Assembly: GCA_964637445.1 (NCBI GenBank)
Contig: CAZWWS010000004.1
Coordinates: forward strand, 1-64,000
Direction of reading: 5' to 3'
Length of the DNA: 64,000 bases
From: M3 sp964637445
GTDB taxonomy: Bacteria; Bacteroidota; Bacteroidia; Bacteroidales; Muribaculaceae
Shown here: positions 8,246-17,519 of the stretch, one piece after another
Layout of the letters: each line of letters begins with the position of its first letter
Numbering within the stretch: position 1 is the stretch's first letter
Made by a program: the position numbers and the translations under genes
Notes under the pieces: generated by a model
What the model was told of the DNA's origin: nothing
Seen by the model: only the letters and a program-made list of their open reading frames with translations
Database searches by the model: none

Positions 8246-10259
8246 TATGAAACACCTTTGGCGTTTTGAGTGACCGATATGGTTGTTTTAGATTGATACA
8301 CTCATCAACATACCGGTCATGACGGCGCGGATGTAAATCATTGCTCAATAAAATTGTATCGCTCGGAATTACATCGACAATATCAATGATCTTTCCACGA
8401 TAGCCACGACATATGAGCGTATAGTCTGAATGCTTATCAATGGGGTAGACGTCGTTGCTATTTTTGATTATAAAGATGTTGGTATTACCGATTGTGAGTT
8501 TATTACCGGCTCTGATTAGATGTATCAATTCAATGGTGTCAGGCAATAATTTTAGTTCGCCACACTCTCGTTTTCCAAAGAAGTCTTGATGTCGGAATTG
8601 GCATCGCGTGAGCATCGCATTTGCATCTTGATGAGGTGCTGTTGTGATGAGGTATGCCGAAGTGCTATCTCGATATATGATGTTTGTAAAATAGGTGTCT
8701 TGCGGAATGAAAAATTCTGTTGTAGGGTAAATCGGTTTCATTAACCAAGATAATACGATACAGAAAATAAGCATGGTGATTGACGCAAATGTATATACGG
8801 CTCTACGTTTATGCAATGCAACAAGGAGTGATAATATGGCGATAAAGTAAGGCCACATCACCCATGAGGGGAAATAAATATTGTTAATAGATGCCCCCGG
8901 TAATGAATTGACGGTATTGGTGACAAAATTCAATAAACTATATAGCCAATCAAGCAAACTGCACAACCAATTGGTAGGTACATTTAATGATTGTAAGATT
9001 ATAAGAAAAATACCTCCACCAATCAGAGGAGGTAGAAAGAGCGATGCTGCTACATTCCCAACGAGGAAATATATAGGGAAATTATGAAAATAATAAGCCG
9101 CAACAATACCTGTGCCGAGCATGGCTGCTACTGAAACAACAAGCATTCCTGTGATATTGTATAAAATGCGTCGGCGTGGGTTTATTGGATTGAACTTATT
9201 TGTAAATAATAATATTGTTGCTACGGCAATGAACGACAATTGAAATCCTACATCGAAAATTTCAAAAGGAGAAACTACCAAAATTGCTAAAGCGGCAAAA
9301 CATAACGCATTGAGCGAACTATGATGCCGTTGCAATATGATTGAACCAAGATACAACGTAGCCATAATTACAGCTCGTGTTACTGATGGAGACATCCCGG
9401 TCAGGATTGCATACAACCACAATAACACTATAGTAATAATGTAGCAAATTTTACGCTTTCGAGTGAAATATAGCGGTGCTAAAAGGATATTGATGACGAT
9501 GATAATAATACCCACATGCAGACCGCTAAGAGCCAAGATGTGAGCTATTCCGGCTGATGAGTATTCAAGTCGTTGCTCTTGAGTGATTGCGGAGGCATCA
9601 CCTACTATTGTGGCATTAAGGAAATAAGCGGTTTGTTCATCGAGATTGCTATTATGGATTAATGACGTTATATCGTAACTAAATTGCCGAATTTCCCCGA
9701 AAATAGAGTGTCGATGACCAATTACCGATATGTCTTCAGGGGCTACCAACGTTGTTGCTGAGATACCATTGTTGTATAGATAGTTGGCATAATCAAAAGC
9801 GTCAGGCGATATGTCATTGTGCGGTGCTTCTAATGTGGTGATAAATGAAATTATATCATTTGGATAGATGTCAAGCGATGTGGCCGGAATGGATAATAAG
9901 CATTTAATCGGTCGACATTTTGCGGTGCTATCCGGTGATATGCCAATATTGGTAATTGAAACGATTAATGCTGTTGACGATTCTTTCTCATTGGCGTTAA
10001 TCACTTCAGCTTGATAATATAATTGTTGTGATGGTATATTTTGATTATCTGCTTTGTTTATGTCTGCATCAACAATGCCAAGAGAAAATACCAATAATAT
10101 AATTGCTAAGAAGGGGCGTTTGCTTAAATATAGAAATATTCCGATAATAATTGGAGCGAAACTCCAAAGTATTGGTATATCAAGTTGCGTTACCAATATT
10201 CCGATAATAAAAGATAGGAGAATTGGCAAAAGGGGGGTGTGGGAGAGAGGTGCGCGCAC
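8232..10259 (-). CDS. ComEC/Rec2-family DNA uptake channel-like membrane protein
   Basis: The 675-residue protein contains several N-terminal membrane helices, a soluble loop (about 80-200) and then the Competence domain starting near GIAHILALSGLHVGI, followed by a long run of helices. ComEC carries single-stranded DNA across the inner membrane during transformation. The C-terminal part after about residue 540 is short and shows no HxHxDH metallo-beta-lactamase motif, so the nuclease domain found in many ComEC proteins is lacking. Its end overlaps the FolK-like gene tail to tail by 14 bp. It is 11 bp downstream of the YeiH-type gene. Competence itself is not shown. Confidence 0.82.
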   Translation of the reverse strand: MRAPLSHTPLLPILLSFIIGILVTQLDIPILWSFAPIIIGIFLYLSKRPFLAIILLVFSLGIVDADINKADNQNIPSQQLYYQAEVINANEKESSTALIVSITNIGISPDSTAKCRPIKCLLSIPATSLDIYPNDIISFITTLEAPHNDISPDAFDYANYLYNNGISATTLVAPEDISVIGHRHSIFGEIRQFSYDITSLIHNSNLDEQTAYFLNATIVGDASAITQEQRLEYSSAGIAHILALSGLHVGIIIIVINILLAPLYFTRKRKICYIITIVLLWLYAILTGMSPSVTRAVIMATLYLGSIILQRHHSSLNALCFAALAILVVSPFEIFDVGFQLSFIAVATILLFTNKFNPINPRRRILYNITGMLVVSVAAMLGTGIVAAYYFHNFPIYFLVGNVAASLFLPPLIGGGIFLIILQSLNVPTNWLCSLLDWLYSLLNFVTNTVNSLPGASINNIYFPSWVMWPYFIAILSLLVALHKRRAVYTFASITMLIFCIVLSWLMKPIYPTTEFFIPQDTYFTNIIYRDSTSAYLITTAPHQDANAMLTRCQFRHQDFFGKRECGELKLLPDTIELIHLIRAGNKLTIGNTNIFIIKNSNDVYPIDKHSDYTLICRGYRGKIIDIVDVIPSDTILLSNDLHPRRHDRYVDECINLKQPYRSLKTPKVFHITQP

Positions 10260-10270
10260 TTTGCAAAAAT

Positions 10271-11221
10271 CTATTCAATTGTTGTAAATACCACAAATAG
10301 GCTGCCTACACCAATTACCACCCATAATAAGATTGCTAATATAAGTGGACGTATGCCTACCGACTTAATTGCTTTGATTGAAAGGCTTGCACCGATAAAA
10401 AACAGGGTTAATACAAGGCCTTTCTTGGCAAGCCAAACAAGAGATGTGGTTAGGTATTCCGGTAAATTGCAATACGAATTTAGTACCATTGCTCCGATAA
10501 ACATAAAGATAAACCATGGGATATTTATCTTTGACTTATTATCACGATATATCAGCATGGTTATAAGTGCCAGTGGAATAATCCATAATGCTCGTGTTAG
10601 CTTTATCAGTGTTGCGATGCGCAATGCGTCCGGACCATAGGCCTCTCCAGCACCTACTACCGACGAAGTGTCGTGTATAGCGATAGCAGCCCATGTACCA
10701 AATTGAGTCTCGGACATATCTATGAAATGACCGATTGGAGGAAAAATAAACAATGCGATTGCATTAAGAATAAATATAACCCCAAGCGATACAGCCATCT
10801 CTTTTTCGTTGGCATTAATTACCGGTCCGACAGCTGCAATAGCGCTACCGCCACATATAGCTGTCCCTGACGAAATCAGATAAGAAGTTTTGCGATTGAT
10901 ATGTAGAAAATAGCCAAACATAACTCCGAGTGCCATGACGCTAATTACCGATGCGATGGTAAAGGCCATTCCTTCCGAACCGGAGCGTAATGATTCTGAC
11001 AAATTCATGCCAAATCCTAATCCTACCACAGAGGCTTGAAGTAAATATTTTGAGCCTTTCTTGTTAAATTTAGGATATGGACATTCACAGATTAAAGCAA
11101 ATGCCAATCCGATAAAGAGGGCAACTGCCGGAGTGAATATATTGACACCACATATTGTTTCCCATGGAATCAATATTAAAATAATAAGAGTGATATAAAT
11201 GTATCGCGAAAATGATTTCAT
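10271..11221 (-). CDS. YeiH/UPF0324-family membrane protein (putative sulfate exporter)
   Basis: The 316-residue protein has about ten hydrophobic helices and family motifs such as LLQASVVGLGFGMNL, SSGTAICGGSAIAA and AIHDTSSVVGAG. Members are often labelled putative sulfate exporters, but the transported substrate is poorly established. The start is set at the ATG at 11219-11221. An upstream in-frame start would extend 31 residues into the end of aroE and looks unlike the family. It sits 13 bp after aroE and 11 bp before the ComEC-like gene, so all three are probably one transcript. Confidence 0.82.
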   Translation of the reverse strand: MKSFSRYIYITLIILILIPWETICGVNIFTPAVALFIGLAFALICECPYPKFNKKGSKYLLQASVVGLGFGMNLSESLRSGSEGMAFTIASVISVMALGVMFGYFLHINRKTSYLISSGTAICGGSAIAAVGPVINANEKEMAVSLGVIFILNAIALFIFPPIGHFIDMSETQFGTWAAIAIHDTSSVVGAGEAYGPDALRIATLIKLTRALWIIPLALITMLIYRDNKSKINIPWFIFMFIGAMVLNSYCNLPEYLTTSLVWLAKKGLVLTLFFIGASLSIKAIKSVGIRPLILAILLWVVIGVGSLFVVFTTIE

Positions 11222-11234
11222 TGCAGCAATGCGA

Positions 11235-11996
11235 TTACTTTTCGTTCCAAATATTCCAAGCCGCAAATGCTTGCAACAAAAGCATCTCAAGGCCATTCTT
11301 GACCTCTGCTCCATGTTCGCTTGCTCGCTTCATGAAAAGTGTCACATCCGGATTATACAGCAAGTCATAACAAAGGTGATCCGATGTTAAGCAATCGTAT
11401 GGGATGTCCGGACATTCCTCTGTGTGGGGATACATACCTAATGGAGTTGCATTGACGATTACTTTATGTGTTGCCATAATCTCCGGCGTCAATTCTGAAT
11501 ACGAAAGCAATCCGTCTCGTTTTGTTCGTGAAACGTAAGTAGGCTTTATTCCAATATTTTCAAGACCTCGGGTCACTGCTTTTGCCGCTCCACCGGTTCC
11601 TAAAACCAATGCGCGCGTATGGCAAGATTTTAGCATAGGACGCAGAGAGTCGCAAAAACCGATAATATCAGAGTTATATCCCTTAAATTTGATTTGATTA
11701 TTTTTTCCTCGGATGATCTTTACAACATTAACAGCACCGATTTTGGCGGCATCTTCGTCTATCTCGTTCAAATATGGTATAACTTGTTCCTTATAAGGAA
11801 TTGTCACGTTAAGTCCGCATAGATTGGGATTCTCACTTATCACTTCCATGAAATCACCGATGTCGGGTATTTCAAAATTTACATATTTGGCATCAATATT
11901 TTCTGCTTCAAATTTTTGATTGAAGTAGTTTTGTGAAAATGAATGGATGAGCGGATATCCAATCAATCCATATAGTTTTTGGGGTCTATTTTCCAT
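11235..11996 (-). CDS. aroE: Shikimate 5-dehydrogenase
   Basis: AroE reduces 3-dehydroshikimate with NADPH in aromatic amino acid synthesis. The 253-residue product shows the substrate-binding GYPLIHSFSQ near the N-terminus and NVTIPYKEQV with the catalytic Lys. It also has the dinucleotide-binding loop GTGGAAKAV, NATPLGMYP and the C-terminal NGLEMLLLQA. Length and motif order are normal. A TAATTTTG box about 30 bp upstream of the ATG could be its promoter. It heads the run aroE, YeiH-like, ComEC-like on the minus strand. Confidence 0.95.
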   Translation of the reverse strand: MENRPQKLYGLIGYPLIHSFSQNYFNQKFEAENIDAKYVNFEIPDIGDFMEVISENPNLCGLNVTIPYKEQVIPYLNEIDEDAAKIGAVNVVKIIRGKNNQIKFKGYNSDIIGFCDSLRPMLKSCHTRALVLGTGGAAKAVTRGLENIGIKPTYVSRTKRDGLLSYSELTPEIMATHKVIVNATPLGMYPHTEECPDIPYDCLTSDHLCYDLLYNPDVTLFMKRASEHGAEVKNGLEMLLLQAFAAWNIWNEK

Positions 11997-12084
11997 AAAA
12001 TAACGTTATAAATCCTATATAATCGGCAAAATTAATTAAACTCTTTGAATAATGATAAAAATATATTGAATTTTTATTTTTGAA

Positions 12085-13050
12085 TTACGGATTGTATCCG
12101 GAATTAACCAACGTGGATGGAGCGTTATAAAAATCCGATGAAAGTAAAAACGAAAAGTCTGTATTGGGATATTTCGAAAGGTATGATTCCACTATGCTTA
12201 CACCAATATATCGTCCGGCTCGACCGGGGGCTTCTGGATGTAGTATCGTCGTAGCTGGGGAGGGGCGGATAAGTCTTTCTGCAACAATGGGATCAGAAGA
12301 ATATAGCAGCAGACGGGTAATGAGTGCTTTCCACATTTGCGATTCGTTATCTGATAGCCAATGAAATTGGTCGGAAGAGTATCCTAAGGTTTCGGGAATA
12401 CTTGCATCCGGAATGATTTTAGCTGTTGTTACTGCGACAGCACCTTCGTATAATAACCGATTAATGGTAGTTTCGTCAGACGATGATTGGTAAGGAAATT
12501 GGTTCCGGATTATGGCTTCAACTACATCGTATGGAAGATGTTTTGGCGTTTTTGTTGCTCGTTGATACTTCTCAAAATTAGAATATCCGGGATATTCGCA
12601 TCCTAAATAATGGTTTAACCCAATAAACATTATGGAATCTACCATAATTATTGATTGATTATATGTGGATACAATTCCATATAATTGAGGAAACTGCAAT
12701 TGAGGTATTGTGTGCATCATATTGTACTTGGCTATTCCAATAATATTTTCGATAGAATCGAGAGATTTGAATACGTTTCGGATGTCGGGTGTAAAAATCT
12801 TAACACCTTGCGACAATGAAAGTTGAAGCAATAATGAATCGGAGGGTTCAGAGGTGTTTAATGCTATTTTGAGTGCATTAATGGCGGTTGAAAAACTATC
12901 GCATATAAGCGATTGTTGGTCTTTTGGCATAGCATTATAGTTCTCTATCGCAAGATCCAATCGAGCTATAGCCGCTTTTTGAGAAGGGTAGTTGCTGTTT
13001 ATGCAACCAAATAGTATGGTCGATAAAATTATACTGAGTAAATATTTCAT
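12085..13050 (-). CDS. GldB-like lipoprotein
   Basis: The 321-residue protein starts with a lipoprotein signal ending LFGC (acylated Cys at about 16). The central segment FIGLNHYLGCEYPGY and the following LPYDVVEAIIRNQFPY resemble GldB of gliding Bacteroidota. Bacteroidales homologues occur in non-gliding species, so motility is not implied and the function there is unknown. It has its own -7 box and lies about 90 bp upstream of aroE. The call rests on remembered motifs and is moderately secure. Confidence 0.68.
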   Translation of the reverse strand: MKYLLSIILSTILFGCINSNYPSQKAAIARLDLAIENYNAMPKDQQSLICDSFSTAINALKIALNTSEPSDSLLLQLSLSQGVKIFTPDIRNVFKSLDSIENIIGIAKYNMMHTIPQLQFPQLYGIVSTYNQSIIMVDSIMFIGLNHYLGCEYPGYSNFEKYQRATKTPKHLPYDVVEAIIRNQFPYQSSSDETTINRLLYEGAVAVTTAKIIPDASIPETLGYSSDQFHWLSDNESQMWKALITRLLLYSSDPIVAERLIRPSPATTILHPEAPGRAGRYIGVSIVESYLSKYPNTDFSFLLSSDFYNAPSTLVNSGYNP

Positions 13051-13073
13051 TGAATATCTATTTATATTAAGTG

Positions 13074-13081
13074 CAAAATTA
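13074..13081 (-). promoter_or_regulatory. Candidate -7 box for the GldB-like gene
   Basis: TAATTTTG on the minus strand, followed by CAC, lies 24 bp upstream of the ATG. No convincing -33 TTG is visible. Confidence 0.4.
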
Positions 13082-13188
13082 AAGTATTTTATTCTTCTAA
13101 TGGCATAAATTGTTGTTCAATTTGGCTCTTTAAGGAGTGATTATGGCAAAAAAAAGAAATTTATGAAGCGCATTAAATGGTTATTTCG

Positions 13189-13196
13189 TAAATTTG
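13189..13196 (+). promoter_or_regulatory. Candidate -7 box for the amidase gene
   Basis: TAAATTTG followed by CA matches the Bacteroidota -7 element. It is 30-33 bp before ATG codons at 13226 and 13229, but downstream of the earlier ATG at 13163. If real, it rules out the earlier start. Confidence 0.4.
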
Positions 13197-13228
13197 CAGT
13201 AATTTTAGATGGGTTATGCCCCTCAATG

Positions 13229-14509
13229 ATGAATTTTATAAAGACATCCATATATAAAATCTTTGCGTTGTTGATGCTGTTGAATATTTCTTTGATGGCA
13301 TCGGCGAAAGATTTTGTTGTGGTGATTGATGCCGGACATGGAGGTCATGACCATGGCGCCATTGATAATGGCGTTCGCGAGAAAATAATTAATCTTGGCG
13401 TGGCTCTGAAATTGGGGGATATGATTAAGAAACAGATGGAGCATGTGAAGGTCGTATATACTCGCGATGACGATACTTTTCTCTCTCTTCAAGCTCGTGC
13501 CAATGTAGCGAATAAGGCTCATGGTGATTTGTTTATCTCAATCCACACAAATTCGGTTGATAAAAAAAATCGTAATCGTAAAAAGATTTCAGGTGCTTCG
13601 ACATATACATTAGGTCTACATAAAACTGATGAGAATTTTGCTGTTGCACAGAGAGAAAACTCGGTGATGGTACTTGAAAAAGATTATACTACTACTTATC
13701 AAGGTTTTGACCCGAACTCGACTGAAAGCTATATAATGTTTGAACTAAACCAAAATATGCACATGGAGCAAAGTGTCGCTTTTGCTCAGTTGGTTCAGAG
13801 TCAAATGGTGGAAAATGCCGGTCGCATTGATAAAGGGGTTCGTCAAGCCGGATTTTGGGTGTTGGCTGCTACGAGTATGCCTGCAGTGCTTGTCGAACTC
13901 GATTTTATATGTAATCCCGATGCGGCTAAATTTTTGGGTTCGGCATCAGGGCAGACGAAGTTAGCTAAATCAATATTCAATGCATTTAGGCATTATAAAG
14001 AAAGTTTTGACCGACAGTTGGCTGCAACACAAGCATCATTGAAAATGTCTGACTCAAAAAATAATATAGCCGTTGATGACTCTAAAAAAGAAGATGAGAA
14101 AAAAGGAAAGAAGCCGGTATTAAAAGAGTCAAAAGATAAAAAGAAACCTACACGACGTCCTGATAACGAAAAAGACGAAACTCCATCGAATGTTACAGAG
14201 AGCACAGTGTCTGCTCGTAACAATGAGTCGGGTAAGGATGATCGAGATAAGCAACTGCAAAATGGCGATACAAGAGATAAGTTAATCTATAAAATACAAT
14301 TTCTAACTTCAACAACTGAAATAGAGAAAGGCTCGAAACGATTCAAAGGATTGTATCCGATATCAAGTTATCGAGATCAAGGATTGGTGAAATACACCGT
14401 TGGAGCGTATTCGGATTGGGATGATGCGTCAATAGAACTTCAAAAAGTAAAAGAGAAGTTTCCTGATGCTTTCATTGTGACTTTTGAAGATGGGAAACGT
14501 ATTAAATAA
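13229..14509 (+). CDS. N-acetylmuramoyl-L-alanine amidase (Amidase_3) with SPOR-like tail
   Basis: This secreted zinc amidase cuts the amide bond between muramic acid and the stem peptide in peptidoglycan. A signal peptide is seen (MNFIKTSIYKIFALLMLLN, ending ASA). The catalytic domain has IDAGHGGHDHGA, an Arg-Glu zinc ligand region, FISIHTNS and VLVELDFICN. A long charged, low-complexity linker (about residues 250-340) leads to a C-terminal SPOR-like domain that may bind septal peptidoglycan. The start at 13229 puts the signal peptide first; ATGs at 13226 and 13163 are alternatives, the latter adding 22 residues. It is 28 bp upstream of the MCE gene. Confidence 0.88.
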   Translation: MNFIKTSIYKIFALLMLLNISLMASAKDFVVVIDAGHGGHDHGAIDNGVREKIINLGVALKLGDMIKKQMEHVKVVYTRDDDTFLSLQARANVANKAHGDLFISIHTNSVDKKNRNRKKISGASTYTLGLHKTDENFAVAQRENSVMVLEKDYTTTYQGFDPNSTESYIMFELNQNMHMEQSVAFAQLVQSQMVENAGRIDKGVRQAGFWVLAATSMPAVLVELDFICNPDAAKFLGSASGQTKLAKSIFNAFRHYKESFDRQLAATQASLKMSDSKNNIAVDDSKKEDEKKGKKPVLKESKDKKKPTRRPDNEKDETPSNVTESTVSARNNESGKDDRDKQLQNGDTRDKLIYKIQFLTSTTEIEKGSKRFKGLYPISSYRDQGLVKYTVGAYSDWDDASIELQKVKEKFPDAFIVTFEDGKRIK

Positions 14510-14537
14510 AAATGAATAATAACAAGTAAAATAAATA

Positions 14538-15440
14538 ATGAAAAAGAAGTTTTCAAAAGAGTTTATAATTGGACTCTCGGTTTTGGTGGCTGGTGTAGCC
14601 CTGTTTTTTGGAATTAATTATCTGAATGGTATCAATGTATTTAAGGCGGCTAACTATTATTATGCGTCCTATACGGATGTAAGCGGATTGACTGTTTCTT
14701 CGCCTGTGACTCTCAATGGCTTTCAAGTTGGACTTGTAAGAGAAATTGAATACGAGTATGACAATCCTGGGCATGTAAAAGTTGAATTGAGTCTTGATAG
14801 AAAAGTCAATATCCCAACTGGATCGACTGCTGCTATAAAATTGGATATGTTAGGCACTGCCGTAGTAGAATTGAAATTTACCGATAGCAAGCAATTTTAC
14901 AAGGTGGGTGATACTATTGAAGGGGTTACTGCCGGAGGGTTGGTAGATAACCTAAGTAAGGATCTTATGCCGGGGATTGTGGCTATTTTGCCTAAGTTGG
15001 ATTCGATTATGACATCAATCAATACATTGATCGGTGATCCTGCGTTGCTTGAATCTGTTCAGCGATTAAATGCTATCACTGCCAATCTTGAAAAGAGCAC
15101 GGCTCAATTGTCCGTAATGATGAACTCTTCAGTTCCAGGAACACTCAATAATGTAAATGAACTTTCAGCCAATCTTAATACGATATCAAATGACCTTACA
15201 GCCCTATCCGGACAATTGAAAAACTTGCCAATTGATTCGACGATGCAAAATGTCCATTCGATTACTCAAAATGTGAATGATTTGACAGCTAAATTGCAAG
15301 ATAAGGACTCTTCTCTCGGATTATTGCTTAATGATGATGGATTATACAATAATCTAAATAATGCAGTCGGAAGTTTGGACTCATTGTTGATTGATGTAAA
15401 GAAAAATCCTAAAAGATATATCTCAATCAAACTTTTATAG
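14538..15440 (+). CDS. MlaD/MCE-family lipid transport protein
   Basis: The 300-residue protein has one N-terminal membrane helix (about residues 9-28) and an MCE domain (about 38-120) containing SYTDVSGLTVSSPVTLNGF. A long helical tail follows. MlaD-type proteins form hexameric periplasmic rings that shuttle phospholipids between membranes with an ABC transporter. No permease or ATPase gene is adjacent, so the partners must be elsewhere. It follows the amidase gene by 28 bp and is likely co-transcribed with it. Three inverted repeats lie just downstream. Confidence 0.87.
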   Translation: MKKKFSKEFIIGLSVLVAGVALFFGINYLNGINVFKAANYYYASYTDVSGLTVSSPVTLNGFQVGLVREIEYEYDNPGHVKVELSLDRKVNIPTGSTAAIKLDMLGTAVVELKFTDSKQFYKVGDTIEGVTAGGLVDNLSKDLMPGIVAILPKLDSIMTSINTLIGDPALLESVQRLNAITANLEKSTAQLSVMMNSSVPGTLNNVNELSANLNTISNDLTALSGQLKNLPIDSTMQNVHSITQNVNDLTAKLQDKDSSLGLLLNDDGLYNNLNNAVGSLDSLLIDVKKNPKRYISIKLL

Positions 15441-15446
15441 GCTGAA

Positions 15447-15537
15447 AAGAATCCTGGATTCTTATTTAGAATTAGTCTAAATAAGTAAAGAATTGCCGAA
15501 ATGTCATGTTTTTGTAAGAAACGTTGATATTTCGGCA
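15447..15537. repeat. Cluster of three inverted repeats in the 349-bp gap before dnaA
   Basis: Three hairpins sit in a row: 15447-15463 (8-base arms around AAGAATCC), 15461-15485 (10-bp perfect stem, 5-base loop) and 15494-15537 (13-base arms beginning TGCCGAAATGTCA, one G-T pairing, 18-base loop). The first two could end transcription of the MCE gene. The rest of 15441-15789 holds the dnaA promoter and nothing else recognisable; no convincing DnaA boxes were found. Confidence 0.6.
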
Positions 15538-15723
15538 TATTTGTCAAAATTATTAGCCCAAGATATATTTATGTTGTAAAACATTTTATTGGATAAGGTG
15601 TTGATATACAATATGTTGATTGTGGAAATTGACGCGGAGAATAAGCGCGAGTGTAATGGTGCTATAAATGGTTGATTTTCAGTATAGTTGTGTGCTGATT
15701 ATAAAATCCAAAAAAAAATGCAG

Positions 15724-15754
15724 TTGTTTTTGAAAAAAATAAGTCCCAATTTTG
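15724..15754 (+). promoter_or_regulatory. Candidate dnaA promoter
   Basis: TTG (15724-15726), a 20-bp spacer and CAATTTTG (15747-15754) fit the Bacteroidota pattern except for the first -7 base. The box is 35 bp before the dnaA ATG. Confidence 0.5.
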
Positions 15755-15789
15755 TATCGAAAAGTTTAGCCTAACGAATTATAAAATCA

Positions 15790-17181
15790 ATGGAAATGAC
15801 TCACATCCAAATGTGGGAAAGTTGTTTGGAAATTTTCCGAGACAATCTTCCCTCAGAGCAATACGACGCTTGGTTCAAGCCGGTTACATCGCTGAGTTTT
15901 GAAAACGATGCGTTGTATTTGGCGGTACCTTCGCCTTTCTTTGTAGAGCAGTTTGAAGAAAAGTTCTTTAAGCTGCTTGGACTCACATTGCGCAAAGTAT
16001 ATGGCGAAAATGTGAAGCTTTTCTATAGATATAATCAAGTGGGAAATGATCCAACATCGAGAGTCACGGTGGGAACATCAAATCCCAGTCCGGCGGTGGT
16101 GAATCAAAATCCATACGCTGCGCAGGCTAATCCTTTTCAGCAAGCTCCTCTTCCCGATATAGATTCTCAACTCAATCCTATTTATACATTTGAGAATTAT
16201 TGTGGTAGCTTGAGTAATAAAATTGCGCGATCTATAGGTGAAGCTATTGCTGACAATCCAAAGTGTAAGACGTTTAATCCTTTGTTTGTATTCGGCCCCA
16301 CAGGTGTGGGTAAGACTCACTTGATTCAAGCAATTGGTATTCGTATCAAAGAAAAGAATCCGCAAAGTCGTGTCCTTTATATTACAGCGCGTTTGTTTGA
16401 GAGTCAATACACTGCTGCTGTAGCAAAGAAGCGTATCAACGACTTCATTAATTTCTATCAGAGTATCGATGTGTTGATTATCGACGATATTCAAGATTTT
16501 ATTGGAAAGCCGGGAACTCAGAATACATTCTTCCATATATTCAACCATTTACATCAGAATCAAAAGCAATTGATTCTGTCGAGCGATTGTCGTCCATCGC
16601 AAATGGAAGGTATGGAAGCGCGATTGCTGTCACGTTTTAAGTGGGGTATGACTGCTGAACTTGAACGCCCCGACTACGACTTGCGTAAGAATGTTCTCAC
16701 GCAGAAGGCGGCTCAAGATGGGTTGTCGATTCCCGCTGATGTATTAGAGTATATAGCAAGTAATGTCACAGATAGTATTCGTGAACTTGAGGGTATTGTA
16801 GTGTCATTGATGGCGCATGCTACGGTCCTCAATCATGATGTGACTCTTGACTTAGCGAGAAATGTGCTTGCTAATGCAGTAAAGATTTCTCGTAAACAAA
16901 TCAATTTTGAAATGATAATATCTGCTGTGAGCGCACATTACGATATTAATCCCGATTTGATTTTTACAAAGAATAGAAAACGAGAAATCTCGGATGCGCG
17001 ACAGATGGTGATGTATCTTGCTAAAAAGCATGCCAAAATGCCATTAACTGCTATTGGTACTCGATTGTCGCGTACTCATGCCACGGTGTTGTATGCTTGC
17101 AAGAATATTGATGAGCGTCTGCCAATGGAGCGGGCATTGCAAGATGATGTGACTAAAATAGAATCTGCTCTGCTCGGATAA
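15790..17181 (+). CDS. dnaA: Chromosomal replication initiator DnaA
   Basis: DnaA binds origin DNA and opens it for helicase loading. The 463-residue product has N-terminal domain I (1-85), a variable Pro/Asn/Gln-rich linker (86-125) and the AAA+ domain with Walker A GPTGVGKT (169-176) and Walker B VLIIDD (about 228-233). The C-terminal helix-turn-helix carries the SRTHATVLYACKNI signature. Length is typical. Its own candidate promoter precedes it. A small conserved gene follows 95 bp downstream. Despite the gene's presence, I could not identify an origin in the flanks. Confidence 0.96.
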   Translation: MEMTHIQMWESCLEIFRDNLPSEQYDAWFKPVTSLSFENDALYLAVPSPFFVEQFEEKFFKLLGLTLRKVYGENVKLFYRYNQVGNDPTSRVTVGTSNPSPAVVNQNPYAAQANPFQQAPLPDIDSQLNPIYTFENYCGSLSNKIARSIGEAIADNPKCKTFNPLFVFGPTGVGKTHLIQAIGIRIKEKNPQSRVLYITARLFESQYTAAVAKKRINDFINFYQSIDVLIIDDIQDFIGKPGTQNTFFHIFNHLHQNQKQLILSSDCRPSQMEGMEARLLSRFKWGMTAELERPDYDLRKNVLTQKAAQDGLSIPADVLEYIASNVTDSIRELEGIVVSLMAHATVLNHDVTLDLARNVLANAVKISRKQINFEMIISAVSAHYDINPDLIFTKNRKREISDARQMVMYLAKKHAKMPLTAIGTRLSRTHATVLYACKNIDERLPMERALQDDVTKIESALLG

Positions 17182-17276
17182 AATTAAACCGAACTTTGTT
17201 TTTATTGTGATGGCTGTGTTCTGATGTTGCACATGGTCGGTGCTACCTTTGTCTCATAACTTAAAGACAAGGCGGT

Positions 17277-17519
17277 ATGAAAACAATAGGTAAGTCAGAC
17301 ATTATTTTTGCAACAATCTATCAACGAGGCCGTAAGATCGCTTCAATTGATATTAGTGGCGTGGTTTCATTAAATGAAATAATGAAAAGATTGCGTGGAT
17401 TCCTAAGTCGATGTGTAGGGATGGCTACACTTCAACTGCGGAATAGTTCGCAAGGATGGGTAGAACAACATTCTATAATGGTAAAAGCGACCGAAGCTGT
17501 TCAGCTATCATTGTTTTAA
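17277..17519 (+). CDS. Small conserved protein of unknown function
   Basis: The 80-residue product begins KSDIIFATIYQRGRKIASI and ends EAVQLSLF. I recall similar small proteins in other Bacteroidales, with the same pattern of an N-terminal beta region, a GMATLQLRN core and a QL-LF end, but no function is known to me. A possible Shine-Dalgarno sequence (AAGG, about 17269-17272) is partly paired in a weak hairpin with TTTGTCT upstream, which might limit translation. Its stop codon overlaps the convergent nitroreductase gene by 4 bp. It lacks charged low-complexity sequence and looks like a real folded protein. Confidence 0.6.
   Translation: MKTIGKSDIIFATIYQRGRKIASIDISGVVSLNEIMKRLRGFLSRCVGMATLQLRNSSQGWVEQHSIMVKATEAVQLSLF

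Noticed and set aside
8881..9087. 68-codon plus-strand frame inside the ComEC-like gene
   Set aside because: It is antisense to a strong membrane-protein gene and has no independent support.
13163..13228. Longer amidase with 22 extra N-terminal residues
   Set aside because: The extra residues precede a normal signal peptide, and a -7 promoter box lies inside that region.
15441..15789. Replication origin next to dnaA
   Set aside because: No cluster of TTATCCACA-like boxes was found; the best candidate (TGTGGAAAT) has two mismatches. Gene position alone is not enough.
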